This document shows positions 11,216-24,175 of a stretch of 64,000 nt of DNA, piece after piece. The translations under genes and the position numbers were made by a program. How positions within the stretch are numbered: position 1 is the first letter of the stretch; each line of letters begins with the position of its first letter. The notes under the pieces were generated by a model, which was not told where the DNA came from, ran no database searches, and worked only from the letters and a program-made list of their open reading frames with translations. The DNA comes from Crossaster papposus (taxonomy: Eukaryota; Echinodermata; Asteroidea; Velatida; Solasteridae), in the NCBI GenBank assembly GCA_037893245.1, contig JBAIAA010000414.1, positions 1,340,001 to 1,404,000 of the forward strand, in the 5' to 3' direction.

Positions 11216-13171
11216 TTTTAAAAGTTATGCATTGTCTTTAAATGTTACCCTAACAGTTATGAATTCTCAAATTTGTATGATTTGGCACACACCCTAGGAA
11301 GTTAGGAATGGTTACACAGGTATTATTTCTTTTTCATTTTGACTATTTCTCCAATACAAATTAAATTAAAGTTCCTTCAATCTGCATTTACATTGTAAGT
11401 GTAGCCTAATTGACTTCAGATGCAAAAACAAAATTTAGCAAATTTTTAAAACAAAGAAATGGACAGAGCCCATGCACCTGATTAGTAAAATATTTTGCAT
11501 AACATTAACAACAATTGCCATGCTTCTTTAAATTATAATTTTTAATTTAAATGGCAAGTCTCCCCTGCATGAACTGTTTAACGACTGTGCAAGTCAATTA
11601 CGGGACAGTCTTCCTGGAATGGGTGAGATAAATTGGTCTGAAAGTGTCTTTATTGTGGAATTTAATCAGATGTAAAGAGAAAGACAAATCATAGAGATAT
11701 CCCATTCCCATCAGTTTTTCACTCAGAAAGGACTAACAAGTTCAAACATACTACTGGGCACGATATGCATGTTAATCCTGTAATCAGTATAAAAATAGTG
11801 AGACTAATATAATATTGATGGAACCTTTTCTGTAACTTGAAAGTATACATCATGCCGGTACACTGAGTGTTTCCATTTCCTACCTCCATGTTGTGACCGT
11901 CGGCAGTTTACAAAATCCCAACAAATCATGAAAATTGTTGCCTACATTTCCTCAAAACTACTTGCTTGGCCACGTAAATCATGCATAAACTTTTGTTTTA
12001 ATATATAAAAGAAACAAAATAATGCTGCATATTACCCTTCTGTGTGTTATTTTTCTTTTAGGAACTTGCCACCAGACCGTCGACTAACATTACTGTGTAC
12101 CATGTGTGTACTGACAAACAATTTGCCCACGTTTTTTTCAAAAATGGCGGCGTTCATGAAATTTCACTCTGGCGCCCGCTGCTGTCCGTCTATAGGTTAT
12201 TTATGTTATTTATGTTATTTAACGCTCAGAACAACAGCGCCCTCTTTTGTTGGGGTTTTCTGGCCACATGTCTAAACAAAATTGTTTGGGGGGGGGGGGG
12301 GGGGGGCAATCATATACCCTGTAACAGTACTTATGATGACAAACTTACATCATCGGCATCACTCAACAAAAATAATACTTAAATGCCTTTTTGAATGATT
12401 ACTGTTCAATTTTCATATCACTTTCCTAAACATTCATTATGCCCAAAAAACTTTTGAACCAATCTTAATGTGGACGCTAGCAATATTGCGCTTTATCTAA
12501 CACTAGCTGAAGTACCCGATTGGATTCTTTGGGTAAGAGTTTTCCAAAACGCCACGGGGCAACCCACCAAAAATTAAAAATAAAATAAAGAATGGCATGT
12601 TGGTCATCATTTCGTCTGTAAATTATAAACACCTGTGAAAGAGTTTCAAGTATTTTTCAATGTTTTTTTTCTCTCTCTTTTAAGTATATGACTCCCAGGT
12701 CGTTAGTGGTATGGAAACAAGTATCGCGTACGAGACGCTCTTTCAAGTTATGAAATCATGACTTGTTAAAGTTTAGCATCCCTCATGGAACATTTCAACC
12801 TAAATGGCCTAGTACGTATAGCAAAGTGCTTCAGTTTCCGATTCGTGCAAGTAAATAAACTAATGTACTACCTCAACCAAATCAGTTTCAGAATTGTTTA
12901 GACATATAAAGGGACGCCCATAGTGTTGACCAAGCATTCTGGAAACGGCTCTTTGTATGAAACAGAAACAATGTCAAAAAGATCGGACATTCATTTGTTT
13001 TCTTCTTCAAATTTTACGTGTTTTTACAATTCGAATGCTCTCCTAATTTGGATGCTTTCTTAATTCGGATGCTTTTTGTAATGCTTGTTGTATATAATAC
13101 AACAGACCGAGGTACTCAATTTGAATCTTTCTCTCTTTAGGGAGTTAAGCCATACTTTAGAAGCACTTCCA

Positions 13172-13942
13172 CAGTCAGTCCGCAGCGCACTGAAAAGCCG
13201 TTTATTTTATCCGCACTTTATGCATGGCACTTTGTGCTGACCTCGTTTTTGAATACTTAATGAGCTGGCGACGAAGCCTGGAATTTGGTTCGAAACATTC
13301 GTTTTATTCACTGACTGTCAATATTATGTATATTTTCTTTTGGATAAGAACAAATTCTGTTATATTATCAAATTATATTGGAAATTATATGACGTTTAGA
13401 GGGTGAAATTTATAACGTAAAAAAAGCTTCCAAATCAACAAATTGAACCAAGATTTGACAACCAGATTTTCACATCTTCTGGCGGTGGCCACAACCCAAT
13501 TTCACACTGATGTTAAAGATAATTTCATATTCTATCAAAAACTGTCGATTTGGGGTTGATTTTAACTTAGTCCAGTCAGGGCGCAGACGATCCTAACGTT
13601 CACAAGAAAGTACCGAACGGAACATCCCGCCATGACAATCCATAGTCTTCTTGTGCCCTCATTGGTCGAAAATGACGTCATTGAAAATGGCTTCGTGATA
13701 ACGTGTAGTTCATGCACATTACAATACGCAGTTGTTTTTCGTGTACTGTTTTAATTGTAAGCTCGAGCGAAAAGTATTTATCTGCTAATCAGTATTTTTC
13801 AAAATCTTTTTTAACGGTGGACTGATTAAAAAAAAAAGATTATTGCCTGCATAAAACATTGTATACAGCCAAATAAACAAAAAATCAAGCGAAAAATTAA
13901 GTCGTTTAAAATGTATTGATAACAATAACATTGATAAATAAA
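13172..13942 (+). repeat. Three-copy repeat, copy A
   Basis: It begins cacagtcagtccgcagcgca and matches 40201-40970 closely and 33019-33785 with more divergence. The 60-codon ORF inside it (13224-13406) is conserved only because the DNA is duplicated. Near 13570 it contains tagtccagtcagggcgcag, which also occurs at 35218. Confidence 0.7.
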
Positions 13943-13958
13943 CACTTTTACAATTAAA

Positions 13959-14229
13959 AGCCCAGCAAACAAAAACTTGGGAAAAATGGTGTGTCCATAA
14001 ATTAGGGTAAAAAAGTAGTTAATGGATTGCCTAACATGGGAGACTTAAACAAGTTCAAGGAAATCCCCAAAATACATTTTAACGTAGATAGGTTTATTGT
14101 AAGCAACAACAATCTTTAATTTGGGGGTTTCCTTGAACTTGTTCAAGTCTCTCACCTTAGGCAACCCTTCACATACTGTAAGCCCAATTTAGGGACACAC
14201 CATTTCCCCCAGTTTTTGTTTGCTGGGCT
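13959..14229. mobile_element. MITE hairpin with agcccagcaaacaaaaact ends, copy 1
   Basis: The terminal inverted repeats begin agcccagcaaac and end gtttgctgggct. The pairing continues inward through the cttgaacttgttcaagtc region, so most of the 271 bp can fold. The copy at 40988-41262 lies in the second segmental duplicate. Confidence 0.75.
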
Positions 14230-16080
14230 AAATATCACAATGTTATAATTGTTCGTATGATTTTCCATAAGGTTTTAATACGCTAACTGTGCCAGTAAGC
14301 ATGGTGAATTTGAATTGGTGAATTTGAAGCACGTCAACACTGACTACTTGATGATATCTGGAGACAAGGTAAATGCGTGCAAATTATAGGGTATAATTGT
14401 AGTCATTTTGGACCATTACTATATTTTCATAATTATTTAGTCACTTACATGCTTTAGAAAATGTTATTGAAGTAAGGATGTGTAAGTATAATCGCCAAAA
14501 TAAACTTTCAAAAAAATTATAATAAAATATATACCCAAATATGGGAATAAACATATTACACGGCAGGGATTAACGATTTATGCAAATTAGACATATTTCC
14601 ACCACTTGGATTTTTAAAGACTTTTAGTATGTCATTCTAGGGACCTTATAGAAGTGCACTGTGGTGAAAAACAATTTGTTGCAATTTGTTTGAGGTCAAC
14701 AAAACAAAATTATGTATTTTGCCTGGACTAGTTATTGTCGATTTCTTCGTTTACGCTTCAAATCTAGAGGGGAGCTAGATGTAGTGACCAATCCTATGTT
14801 GTATGCATCCCCATGTTTCGAAGTGGTTTATTTTTTTTTAATTTTCACTGCACACCCACTACAGTAGATGGATTAACCCCAGCTTAGTACATGTACTGCA
14901 TTCATATTCTTTGTAAATAGTTTCTTTAGAATACTGACAATACCTATTGGGATTTTTAAGCATCAGTATACTCATGGAGCAATAGTATACTTCATCAGCC
15001 ATTCTGGCTGCAATACTTTAGCGTGACATATCATATACCTGTAAATGTAGCACACATACTCCTATCTACTGAAGTCTTATGCACATTACATAATAATTAT
15101 TTACTAAAGCCCGAATTCATAAACGGTGATTTTCCCCTTGATTACGATTAATTTAGGATATATTAACTTAGCAATTGCCATTATTATGGACAAGTTGCCT
15201 ATATATGGGCAACTGGGCAACTTGCTGCCATTTTACAAATGGAACCCATCCACTTTCTCTGGCAAAAAGGGCCAATTTTCAAGCGTAATTTTATCAAGTA
15301 TGCCTTTAGAGGGAAGCCCCCAAACCAGGGAGTTGATCCTCGGCTGTATTAATTACACAATCCACCTTTTTAAAACCTAACCTGTCTCCTTTTTCACAAA
15401 AAAGTGCCCAATTATTAGCAAGTGCCCATTATAGGCACGTGCCCAGGTTTCACACGTATGAAGCTCAATTCTGGTTTCCAACTTTGTACACATGTATCAG
15501 GCAAAGGCTTCACACAGAATCTCAATGTTGGTGTACATCCATGTTAACAGTATCGCCTAACTTAAACATTAACGCAAATTGCTGCTAGAGGGCGCCATTT
15601 CACTTTATTATGGCTTGCTTAACCGCATTGGTTCAACGTGCATGTTCCTCGATGAGCCAAACTAAAGTGTATAAACATGGGAAGAACTTGAAGATATAAA
15701 ACAAAACGTCAGATGTGCATGTTTTTAAAAGAGACTCGAAAAAATCTGTCTTTCAAAATATGTTAAACTCTTAATAAAGAAACATGTATCCTTAGTCTTT
15801 TTTAAGAATTTATTGTATACATTTCTTTTCTTTGATTTTGTAATTGTTTGCAATGTTCTTATTTTTTCCGTCAGCCAGTGGAAAATTGTAATACACAAAT
15901 TATAAATGAAATAAAATAAAAGACTCGATCCAAGAATACTATCGGAAAATAAGAAACTCTCATTAATACTCGCTATGATAATGTAGTCCTTTCAGTTTAC
16001 ATCAAATTAGGGGCTGACCTAGAAGTAATTGCAATATAATTTATGTTAACACGGTCACGCGGGGGAACTATCATTCTTTG

Positions 16081-16199
16081 ACATTTGGCGATTGCTATGG
16101 TGTTGCTGCATATCAATTCCATTGATATGCCTTGTAAGCTAATGTTTAGGATTCAAGACCAAATGTGAGTGCAGCAACACCACAGCAATGGCCAAATGC
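16081..16199. repeat. Hairpin repeat, catttggc ends, copy 1
   Basis: acatttggcgattgctatgg at the left pairs with the segment ending gcaatggccaaatgc at the right. A copy is at about 43108-43228, and half-copies are near 17783 and 45476. It is non-coding. Confidence 0.6.
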
Positions 16200-18283
16200 T
16201 ACTACTACAGTACTAGGCATATTGATCGGGGACAGCAAGTTCAACAAGTGCTTGAAAAACAAACTTCCACTCATAGATCAATAGAAAACATTAGATTGTT
16301 CACATGTTGTTTGTTTATTTATTTGAAGTTGTTTGACGCTTGATCTATTTCTATTGCAATTAGTTTTGGGTCTTGGCGTAAATTGACTGAATTATTGCGC
16401 CCTGACGCATCCTCATTAAAAACGTATGAGCAGAAAACATGTTGGCCTCGAATTACACAGTCCTGTGCAGCAGTGAACAGGTCGCCCATAAACGTTAAGC
16501 GCTGAAGGCACGGACACCCGGAAGATTGCATATACGTTCATATCAATTTCACGCTGGTTTAGTCCGTTCTCAAAGCTTGAATAAGAAATTATGATATTGA
16601 ATTAGTTCCAGTGAATCTAATGAGACGAAGAGGTAATTATCTGTTTACTGTGCCAACTCCTTCTACTGAAGGCTACAAGCTGATTACGTTTAAAGACAGT
16701 CAGGTTGCAGCGTACTCGATAATGAGGCGAACAGCGACGTTTTATTTGCAGCGAATTGACGGTCTCGCAGCAATGAGATTTTACGAGATTTTGTGAGCAT
16801 GGAGGAGTGCCCCGCGTAAATGGGCCACAATTTCATTTTCGCAGCATTGTTGAGCCAACACAGGGTGTTATGTAAACATGTATTATTTTATGTGTCGAAT
16901 AATAGTATTTTCATTGATAATTTCGTTGTGAATGTTTTTTTACGAGGCTTGTGAAATTAGGTATAAAAAAAACTTTTGTTTAGAATGCCTGCACGTTTTG
17001 GGTGACCCTGACTGTTTCGGGATGTTTTGAGACAACGTTTCTCATTTGCTACAAACTTGAAGAGTTATGCTTTCGACTCTTACTATTCAACGTCATGCAA
17101 CGTCTAGTCATGCAACGCCAAAGGCACGGAAAATCGGAAGATTGCATAATTATGCGTTCATATCAATTTCACGCTGGTTGTTTCCATTCTCAAAGCTTAA
17201 ATGAAAAATTAAGTCAAAGAAAAAGTTGTCTATTAAGAGGAGTCTTTACAATTATTACATCCATGCTAAACATTAATGCAAATTCCTGCTAGAGTGCGCA
17301 ATTTCACTTTATCATGGCTTTCTTAACCGCATTGGTTCAACGTGCATGTTTCTCGATGAGCCCAACTAAAGTGTATAAACATGGGAAGAACTTGAAGATA
17401 TAAAACAAAACGTCAGATATGCATGTTTTTAAAAGAGATTCAAAAAATCAGTCTTTCAAGATATGTTAAACTCTTAATAAAGAAACATGTATCCTTAGTC
17501 TTTTTTAGGAAATTATTTTGTACATTTTTTTGTCTGCAAAATTGTAATTGTTTGCAATGTTCTTATTTGTTTCCGTCAGCCTCTGAAAAATTGTAATACA
17601 AAAATTATAAATGAAATAAAATAAAAGACTCGATCCAAGAATACTATCGGAAAATAAGAAACTCATTTATACTCGCTGTGATATTGTAGTTCAGTCAATT
17701 TACATCAAATTAGGGCCGGACCTAGAAGTAATTGCAATATAATTTGTTTTAACACGGTCACGCGGGAGAACTATTATTCTTTGACATTTGGCCATTGCTA
17801 TGGTGTTGCTGCACTCGTATTTGATCTTGAATCCTAAACATTAGCTTACAAAGGCATATCAATCGAAGCAAGTCACCAGGCAGATTGTTCGAGGACAAAA
17901 AGTAATAAAAAATGGTTCAAAAACAACCTTCCACTTAATAGAAAACATTATATTGTTCACATGTTGTTTGTTTATTTATTTGACGCTTGATTGATTTCTA
18001 TTGCAATTAGTCCAGGGTCTTAGCGTAAATTGACAGAACTATTTCGCCCTGACGCATCCACATTAAAAAAAACGTATGAGCAGAAAACATGTTGGCCTCA
18101 AATTACCCAGTACTGTGCGGCAGTAAACAGGTCACCCCTAGCAACAAAGTGATGGGTTCTGTCGTTGTAGAGGGGGGATGCATCTCCACACAAAGGAAAT
18201 CAGACAACTCAATTTTAGTTTTATGAGAGCAAGCGCCTTTACTTTGTACATGTGTATTGAAACAAAAATAGAACACTTTCTTG

Positions 18284-18787
18284 CAGAGTTGTAACGACTA
18301 GTCAATGACTCGACTCGAATCAAGTTACATTTTGTTGGCAACTCAACTCGACTCATGTCCCAATGTGTAAATGACTCCACTCGACTCGACCCGACCGCAG
18401 GCAAATGACTCGATTCGATACGAGTCCCTCATCAGAATAACCCAAAATAAGAGCAAAACGACTTACGCCAGTGTCGGTTCATGTCACGTTTATGTTGGCG
18501 AATAATAAGTACACATATAGTATATTATACAGTGGCCGTCTGTACACGTTTTCCTTCCTCCGCGATACAACAAACATTCGTGTCATGGATTTCCACCTTG
18601 TGTTTCTGTAACGTGTTTATTTATTAGTGACTCGAATTGACTCAAGCTAAATACATGACTCAACTCGACTACACACCGTGACTCGACTCGTCCATCTTGA
18701 CCTAATGACTCGACTCGACTCAAGTCACTTTTTAAAATGACTTGACTCGACTTGAGTCACAACAATCAGTGACTCCTTACAACTCTG
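18284..18787. mobile_element. Non-autonomous hAT-like element with 8-bp target duplication, copy 1
   Basis: The element opens CAGAGTTGTAA and closes TTACAACTCTG. It is flanked by a perfect CTTTCTTG duplication at 18276-18283 and 18788-18795. An 8-bp duplication with CAG-type termini is the hAT hallmark. Both sub-terminal regions are full of short gactcgactcg arrays in inverted arrangement. There is no transposase. Confidence 0.85.
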
Positions 18788-18941
18788 CTTTCTTGTTATA
18801 GGTGAAATGTAGTACATGTATATGGCAAAAAAATTGCATGTAAAATCACCATTTGTATTGTTATTTCATCGGTAAACTACATCTCGTATCATAATTCGTA
18901 CAATAGACAATTCTCATCAAAAAAATATCAATGACAAGTTT

Positions 18942-19266
18942 TTAGTTGGCAAAATACAAAATACAACTGTATACAATGAAATGAGCCAATACGGTGCAGA
19001 TAAATCTCTTTAAATCATTAAGAGCAAAACACGGAATAAGGTCAGGTGACTGTAATTCAGTAACCCTGTGTTCACTAGGCTTTTCAAAGAATTTCAAAAA
19101 TGCAGTGAATCTATCATTCAACGCAGCTTCAATGCTATTTACCACATTTCTACCAACAGGACATGCACCGTTATCATATTCACGTAACATATATGTGAAT
19201 GCACAAACTATGGTCTCAGCTAAAGCACTATGTGGCACAGACATGGCTGGAATACACGTCTGACAA
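18942..19266 (-). other. Candidate coding exon of unknown function
   Basis: Minus-strand ORF of 100 codons from the ATG at 19244, open upstream to an acceptor-like tgtgtacattgtcag ending near 19267. The translation looks protein-like (for example ACPVGRNVVNSIEAALNDRF followed by a charged stretch) and could be a transposase or gene remnant; I do not recognise it. Its last 90 bp lie inside the segmental duplication, whose edge (19032) cuts through the frame. The second copy (46608-46751) keeps only that tail. Confidence 0.3.
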
Positions 19267-19601
19267 TGTACACAAAATATGACTTGTTAAAATACAGTAT
19301 CATGCATGAATCACTGACTTAAAATTCATCTAGTCTGCACACAGTTTGCACAGTCAAAAATAATTATGTATAACCACACTGTAGACAAAAGTACAATTGC
19401 AATTAATTCAAAAATCCTCAAATTGACACAAACTTACAAAGATTTAAATGTCACACAATAATATGCCAAGACAATGAAGTCATTGATAAAACATCCTTCA
19501 CACTGGTGTGAACTACAGTGAAAAATACAGTTAGCTGAAAACCTAGAGTTACATTAACGTGTGTGTAACAATAATATTTGGCTCAAAAACAATCAATCCA
19601 A

Positions 19602-20000
19602 CTTAAAGGGATCGTACACGTTTGGTAATTGGAACCCATTGTTTGTTTCAATCCTATATAGTTATAGATATATACCACAAAACTAACCTGTAAACATTTC
19701 ATTTCAAAAGGTGGTAGCGATTTCGAGATATTGCCGAAAATCTGGAGCGGTTATTTCCACGCAGAAAGAATAATCTGCATTGGAATACGCAGTCTGAGAA
19801 ACGTCACTGCAGTAACGCTTCTCAGATTCAAATTTGTGGACATAAAAAGGTGACATCTTTTTCCATAACCGCAGTACTTCAAAGTGAAACGTTTCTAAAA
19901 ATGCATTAAACTATCCAAAGCTACTGTAGTTCTTACCAAGTAAGTTTTTATTGCCATTAATTTTTTTGAGTAATTACCAAACGTATACGATCCCTTTAAG
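19602..20000. mobile_element. MITE flanked by TTAA (cttaaagggatcgtacacg ends)
   Basis: The left terminus TTAAAGGGATCGTACACG and the right terminus CGTATACGATCCCTTTAA are inverted repeats, continuing through tttggtaatt. TTAA at 19603-19606 and 19996-19999 fits a 4-bp target duplication as made by piggyBac-type transposases. The interior is non-coding. Confidence 0.8.
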
Positions 20001-20475
20001 CACATGCCTAAAAAACTGTCTCTAAAATAATTTTATAATTAATTATTATTTTCAAACAGATTCATCGGAGGCACAACTACCTAAAAACTGAACTGATCTA
20101 GCTTATCTACAAAATAGTAAAATATCATTAAACACAATTCTATAAATATAATTATACAATGAAAATTACGCAGCACATAATGTAACCGAAATGTGTCGAT
20201 TAAATCCTGTCAATGCTGGGTATAGGCACGAATCATATCAATATTTCGCGACAATAAATGCGCGGAAGCGAACGCGTACATGTAGTTGTCAGGTAGGAGA
20301 AAACCTAAAGTCCGGCACAAAACATATCCGGATAAAAGTACGTCGTCACTTATTATATTAAATGCACAGTTATAACTATCAGGCGTAGTACATCAAATAT
20401 GCCACAGCAATACAACATGAAGGTTAAATGTCAACACATGGCTATCTGCACTTTACATGTACGTACGCTATAAAA

Positions 20476-20989
20476 TATAGGTTTTCTCGGTCAATGTCGG
20501 CAAATGAGCAGCCAATTTAATTGTTCGTGCGTTCGAAATAAAGCGATTTTGCCTCTCCAGATTTTTCCGTGTTTTAAATTTAAATTAGGGCATTCAGTTT
20601 AGTTTTGAAACATTTAAATTTCTTAAGCAATTTGTTCAATTTAGCATATCGTCGATCTTTTATGTGACGCACGGAGAAGAGGCAGATCGTAAATTTCGTA
20701 AAGAGACAATCAATTTCGCTAATAGATTGCACAAATGACGCAAATGCCTGCCCAATAATGAATTTGAATTACCAAACACACGCATTGAAAACGGTCCTGC
20801 GAATTTAAATGCTGTTTTGTTGAATTGTTGAATGGTTGTTAATTGTTATTTTGACACAACAGTACATTTGCCTAGTTATAAAAACGAAATTTAAATACCA
20901 TTTTCAGCAGCATTCGATTTCGCGCAAAATAGTATGACGCAGTGGTTAAATTGGCTGCTCGTTTGCCGAAATTGACCGGAAAACCTATA
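20476..20989. mobile_element. Terminal-inverted-repeat element with TATAGGTTTTC ends
   Basis: tataggttttctcggtcaat, continuing to gagcagccaattta, is mirrored at the right end by taaattggctgctcgtttgc, continuing to ggaaaacctata. This gives inverted repeats of about 45 bp around a non-coding body. The right half is the same sequence as window positions 1-405. TA or TATA may be the target site. I see no gene in 21238-21845. Confidence 0.7.
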
Positions 20990-22245
20990 GTACAATCTGA
21001 CAATATAATAATGAAGTACAGGGTCGCAAAAATTACAGAATAATTATCTCACAAAAATATATAACAAATTACAACGTTAATCACTATTCAATTACAAGGT
21101 TACCCTCCCACGTAGTTTACATTATTAGGAGCATGGCCGGAGCTATACTCCCTAGAAAAACGAGAGAATTTATTTGTTTATCAGTTTATGTTGATCTTCT
21201 CTGCTCGAAGCCCACAGGAGAAAACTCGCTACAAGTTTTATGGACCCATGCAAATCACTTGCAAAACTTTTAGGCAGTGTAGTCGATCGATGGTTCCAAC
21301 CTGAAAATGTTCGCCTTTTGTGGACCACAATAAGAAACCACATTATGCATTAGTACTGTATGTAATTTATGTGACGCACACAACGTGTGTATTGCTCAGT
21401 GTTCGCATTATCAGAAATTTGTGGATTTGGTGAGTTGTACTTTTTAGTCAATGTCGTTTAACTGATTGTCCGAAGTTTTACAATCATGAAATATATATGG
21501 ACCACCAGTTTGGTTACCTCATCAGAAAAAAACATATTCAATGTATTGAGCCAAATTCGTGCCTTACTTACAACGTTGCCATGCCTCCTCACATAATATA
21601 AAGAACGCTTATCTAAACCTAAACTTTTCCCTCTTTATAATAGACTCATCTACTTAAGTATTTATTTTGTCATCAAATGTCTCTATAAACATACTATCAT
21701 CCCACTACATTTTCTGCCACAGCCAAACACAAAGAAGACGGACACTTTGCTCTTTATACTTTACTATTGCCCAACTAACTGTGTGATATTTTCTTCCCTA
21801 GATTTTTATTTCACTTCCGTGTGACCTCCAAAATCTCTGTCAAACAAAATATTAAAATTATCAGTGGGCCGTTATAAAATTAACTAAAACAAAAGGTGGT
21901 TCTTTTCATTTTGATTTTTTCCATTTCTAATTCCGTTCCTTTTTGTTTAAAAATGCTTTACTTAAAGATATAACGCAGAATTAGTGAAATTCTGTATTCT
22001 CTTAATTCAGAATTTGCCTTTATATAGGTAAATACGAATTTGAATGTGAACATTTAAAACATGTTTGCTAATTGATGAAATTGAATGGTTGACAACCTCG
22101 TGAATTTGAATGATCTTATTTGGCCAGTAAATGCTAACTGCTGAAATAAAATCAGTCCTTTTGACTGTTGGATGCTGATTCAACAAGGATTTTTTGTTTA
22201 AACTTGGCCTGGAAAATCTATAATAATACTTAATAGATACGGCGT

Positions 22246-23277
22246 TCAAGATCCAGTTTCACGCATTTTCATGCTACATGCTTTCATAGAATAATGCAAT
22301 CGCCATAAAAACCATTGTACGCCCTTGGTATCACCGGCATTCTCATCTGGGTAATATCCACCATTCAAGTGAGATACAAAACACAAATTAAACCACCAGG
22401 CTCCTGCGAACCTTTGTGCGCAATTATCTGGCGCATCATCATTGTCACGATCCTTTGTCGTAAAGCGACGCCCTCTGTGAGTCCCAAGAGAGTCACCGGC
22501 AGTGCTGCTGGCATCGTATTGGTCATAATTCAGATTGTACTCACCCGGGGATATTTGGAACTCTGAGTACTTTGCCCATGCCGTGTTGTTCTCCCAGTCC
22601 TCTAAGTCAACTCGTAGCTCCCATGATCCACGTGAATCATCAGACGTCAGAGTCACCAAGTTGTCATTACCCAACCAGAACTCACCGGACAGATCGCCAA
22701 AGCCAGACTGGTAGTCGGTCCAGTTACGGTAGAAGTCCACGCTGCCATCTTGTCGCCTCTGAAACACGATCCATCCCCCGCCGTCAGTTTCCATGTCACA
22801 GTAGACACGAAGACCATCATTGCCGAATACCTCTGGGTAGATTGTGTAGATACCACTTGAACAATAACCAGCATCTAAGAGCATCTTGCAACTTCTGTAG
22901 CGATTCAAGGAACTATCAGCCAGTGAGTACAGAGGTGTGTCCTCATCTGCATCAAAGTACACGCTCCCTTGAGTTGCATTGAAGTAGTCGAGATGCTGTC
23001 GTCTTGTGGCAAGGTTTAACTCGCACATTTTACTGCAGTCATTAAAGTTAAAAGACTTGCAATGTTGATCCATGCTGCATTCACGTCCGCAGATGACACG
23101 AGATCGTACAATTTTGGTTACGAACGCAAACCCTTTTAGGGCGCGATTTTCTGCGGCATAAAAAGCATGTTTCCCCGCATAAGAAGTTTCATATCCAGAT
23201 ACGGACGAGGTAGCTCCCTGACATATGATGAATATTATGTGAAATAGTTGCATCCCAGTAAAAGTCAGTTTCGCCAT
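22246..23277 (-). CDS. Secreted PAN/apple plus fibrinogen-domain protein (FReD-2)
   Basis: Intact single-exon paralogue of FReD-1, 343 aa from the MAK start; an in-frame ATG three codons earlier (23286) is possible, but MAK is the start shared by all three copies. It has a signal peptide, a PAN/apple-like module with the same cysteine spacing (VICGRECSMDQHC, then CSKMCELNL), an NAT site, and a fibrinogen domain with GGWIVFQRR, calcium loop DRDND, NCAQ, GAWWFNLC and LNGGYYP. Most differences from FReD-1 lie in the signal peptide, the PAN region and the C-terminal 30 residues. The fibrinogen core is strongly conserved, which suggests constraint or gene conversion. The predicted role is a secreted lectin-like or adhesion protein; the ligand is unknown. 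Confidence 0.9.
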   Translation of the reverse strand: MAKLTFTGMQLFHIIFIICQGATSSVSGYETSYAGKHAFYAAENRALKGFAFVTKIVRSRVICGRECSMDQHCKSFNFNDCSKMCELNLATRRQHLDYFNATQGSVYFDADEDTPLYSLADSSLNRYRSCKMLLDAGYCSSGIYTIYPEVFGNDGLRVYCDMETDGGGWIVFQRRQDGSVDFYRNWTDYQSGFGDLSGEFWLGNDNLVTLTSDDSRGSWELRVDLEDWENNTAWAKYSEFQISPGEYNLNYDQYDASSTAGDSLGTHRGRRFTTKDRDNDDAPDNCAQRFAGAWWFNLCFVSHLNGGYYPDENAGDTKGVQWFLWRLHYSMKACSMKMRETGS

Positions 23278-23286
23278 TGCTTCCAT

Positions 23287-23760
23287 TACTTAAAGGATTC
23301 GTTAAAATCAGATGACTTAACGTCGATCTCAGTTTGTTTTATTTGTTTTTGTATAATGTGCACCACATAGTTGAAATCGGAAAAGAAAATCTAGCGATTT
23401 GTCGTGTCTGATTGAACTATCCACAATGGTTGTTCAGCGACTACAAGTCAAGCCGTACTGCTTTCGGCTGCTGTTCTCTCTATACAAATGCTAGGATGCT
23501 TCTGTGCTACAGAGGCCTGGCGATGGTGGGACTTGGTATAGTTTACAGAAAGGAATGGGTTGAGGGAGACGACGTGTATCTCTCATTCTCTCCGATTGGC
23601 TATCCAAGTGACTACGTCATTCACGTCGGTGACAAGTAACGGGTCAGTATTCCCGCAGTTGCAAACCGTAGCCTTTGATTGGCTGATGTTTTATCGTAAG
23701 CTGATAACCTCATCGATCTGTGAGAGTCTGGATAAAAGTTAACTCTTAATTTGTTTTAAT
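23287..23760 (-). promoter_or_regulatory. Putative FReD-2 upstream region with CCAAT boxes
   Basis: Read toward the gene, two AGCCAATC motifs occur (plus-strand gattggc at 23594 and 23677), with a CRE-like actacgtcatt between them, about 310-400 bp upstream of the ATG. A related stretch with the same order of motifs is inside the foldback beside FReD-1 (about 4440-4650). ATTGG motifs also lie upstream of FReD-3 (62162, 62278). No TATA box at a sensible distance was found. The assignment is inference. Confidence 0.3.
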
Positions 23761-24011
23761 TAATTGTTGTCATACAAAGCCAAATAAAGGCATGGACAAT
23801 CGGGAGATTGCATATGCATTTGTATTAATTTCACGCTCGTTGATTCTATTCTCAAAACATGAATGAGAATGTCAGAGAAAAAATCGTTTATTAAGAGGAG
23901 TCTTTACAATTATTATAGATTTTAAAATAACAACACGAACTGTCCACGATATTGAATTTAATGAGAATGAGAGGTAATTTCTGCGTGGCACAGCTTCGAG
24001 TTCAGAAGTAA

Positions 24012-24175
24012 AGCTTGAGCGATGATGTTTAAACAGCTTGTCGTGATATTGCTCCCATTTTGTATTGCCCCCTAGTGGGGCAGATGGGGTAATATTTGGG
24101 GGAATTGTGCCTTTGATGATACAAGCATGGAATTAGGCACACAGTCAGAGTATGTCAAGAGAAAGATATTTGGCT
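24012..24175 (+). repeat. Dispersed repeat, direct copy at 25106-25270 and inverted part at 25541-25606
   Basis: All share aagcttgagcgatgatgttt, the phrase tgccccctagtggggcagat and tggaattaggcacacagtca. The inverted fragment at 25541-25606 suggests a larger foldback of about 25106-25640 with the hairpin 25322-25460 in its middle. The unassigned GC-richer stretch 24420-24780 lies between the direct copies; its ORFs match nothing I know. Confidence 0.6.

Larger units (their letters stand above)
12220..19032 (+). repeat. Segmental duplication, copy 1 (copy 2 at 39263-46751)
   Basis: The block starts at taacgctcagaacaacagcg and ends in agagcaaaacac. It aligns in direct orientation with 39263-46751, about 27 kb away, with very high identity by eye; an 84-codon ORF at 15126-15380 is unchanged at 42148-42402. 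It contains nested MITEs and an internal tandem duplication (about 15556-16560 against 17266-18135). I recognise no host gene in it. Confidence 0.85.

Noticed and set aside
15126-15380. 84-codon ORF conserved between 15126 and 42148
   Set aside because: Conservation is explained by the segmental duplication; flanking non-coding DNA is equally conserved and no homology is recognised.
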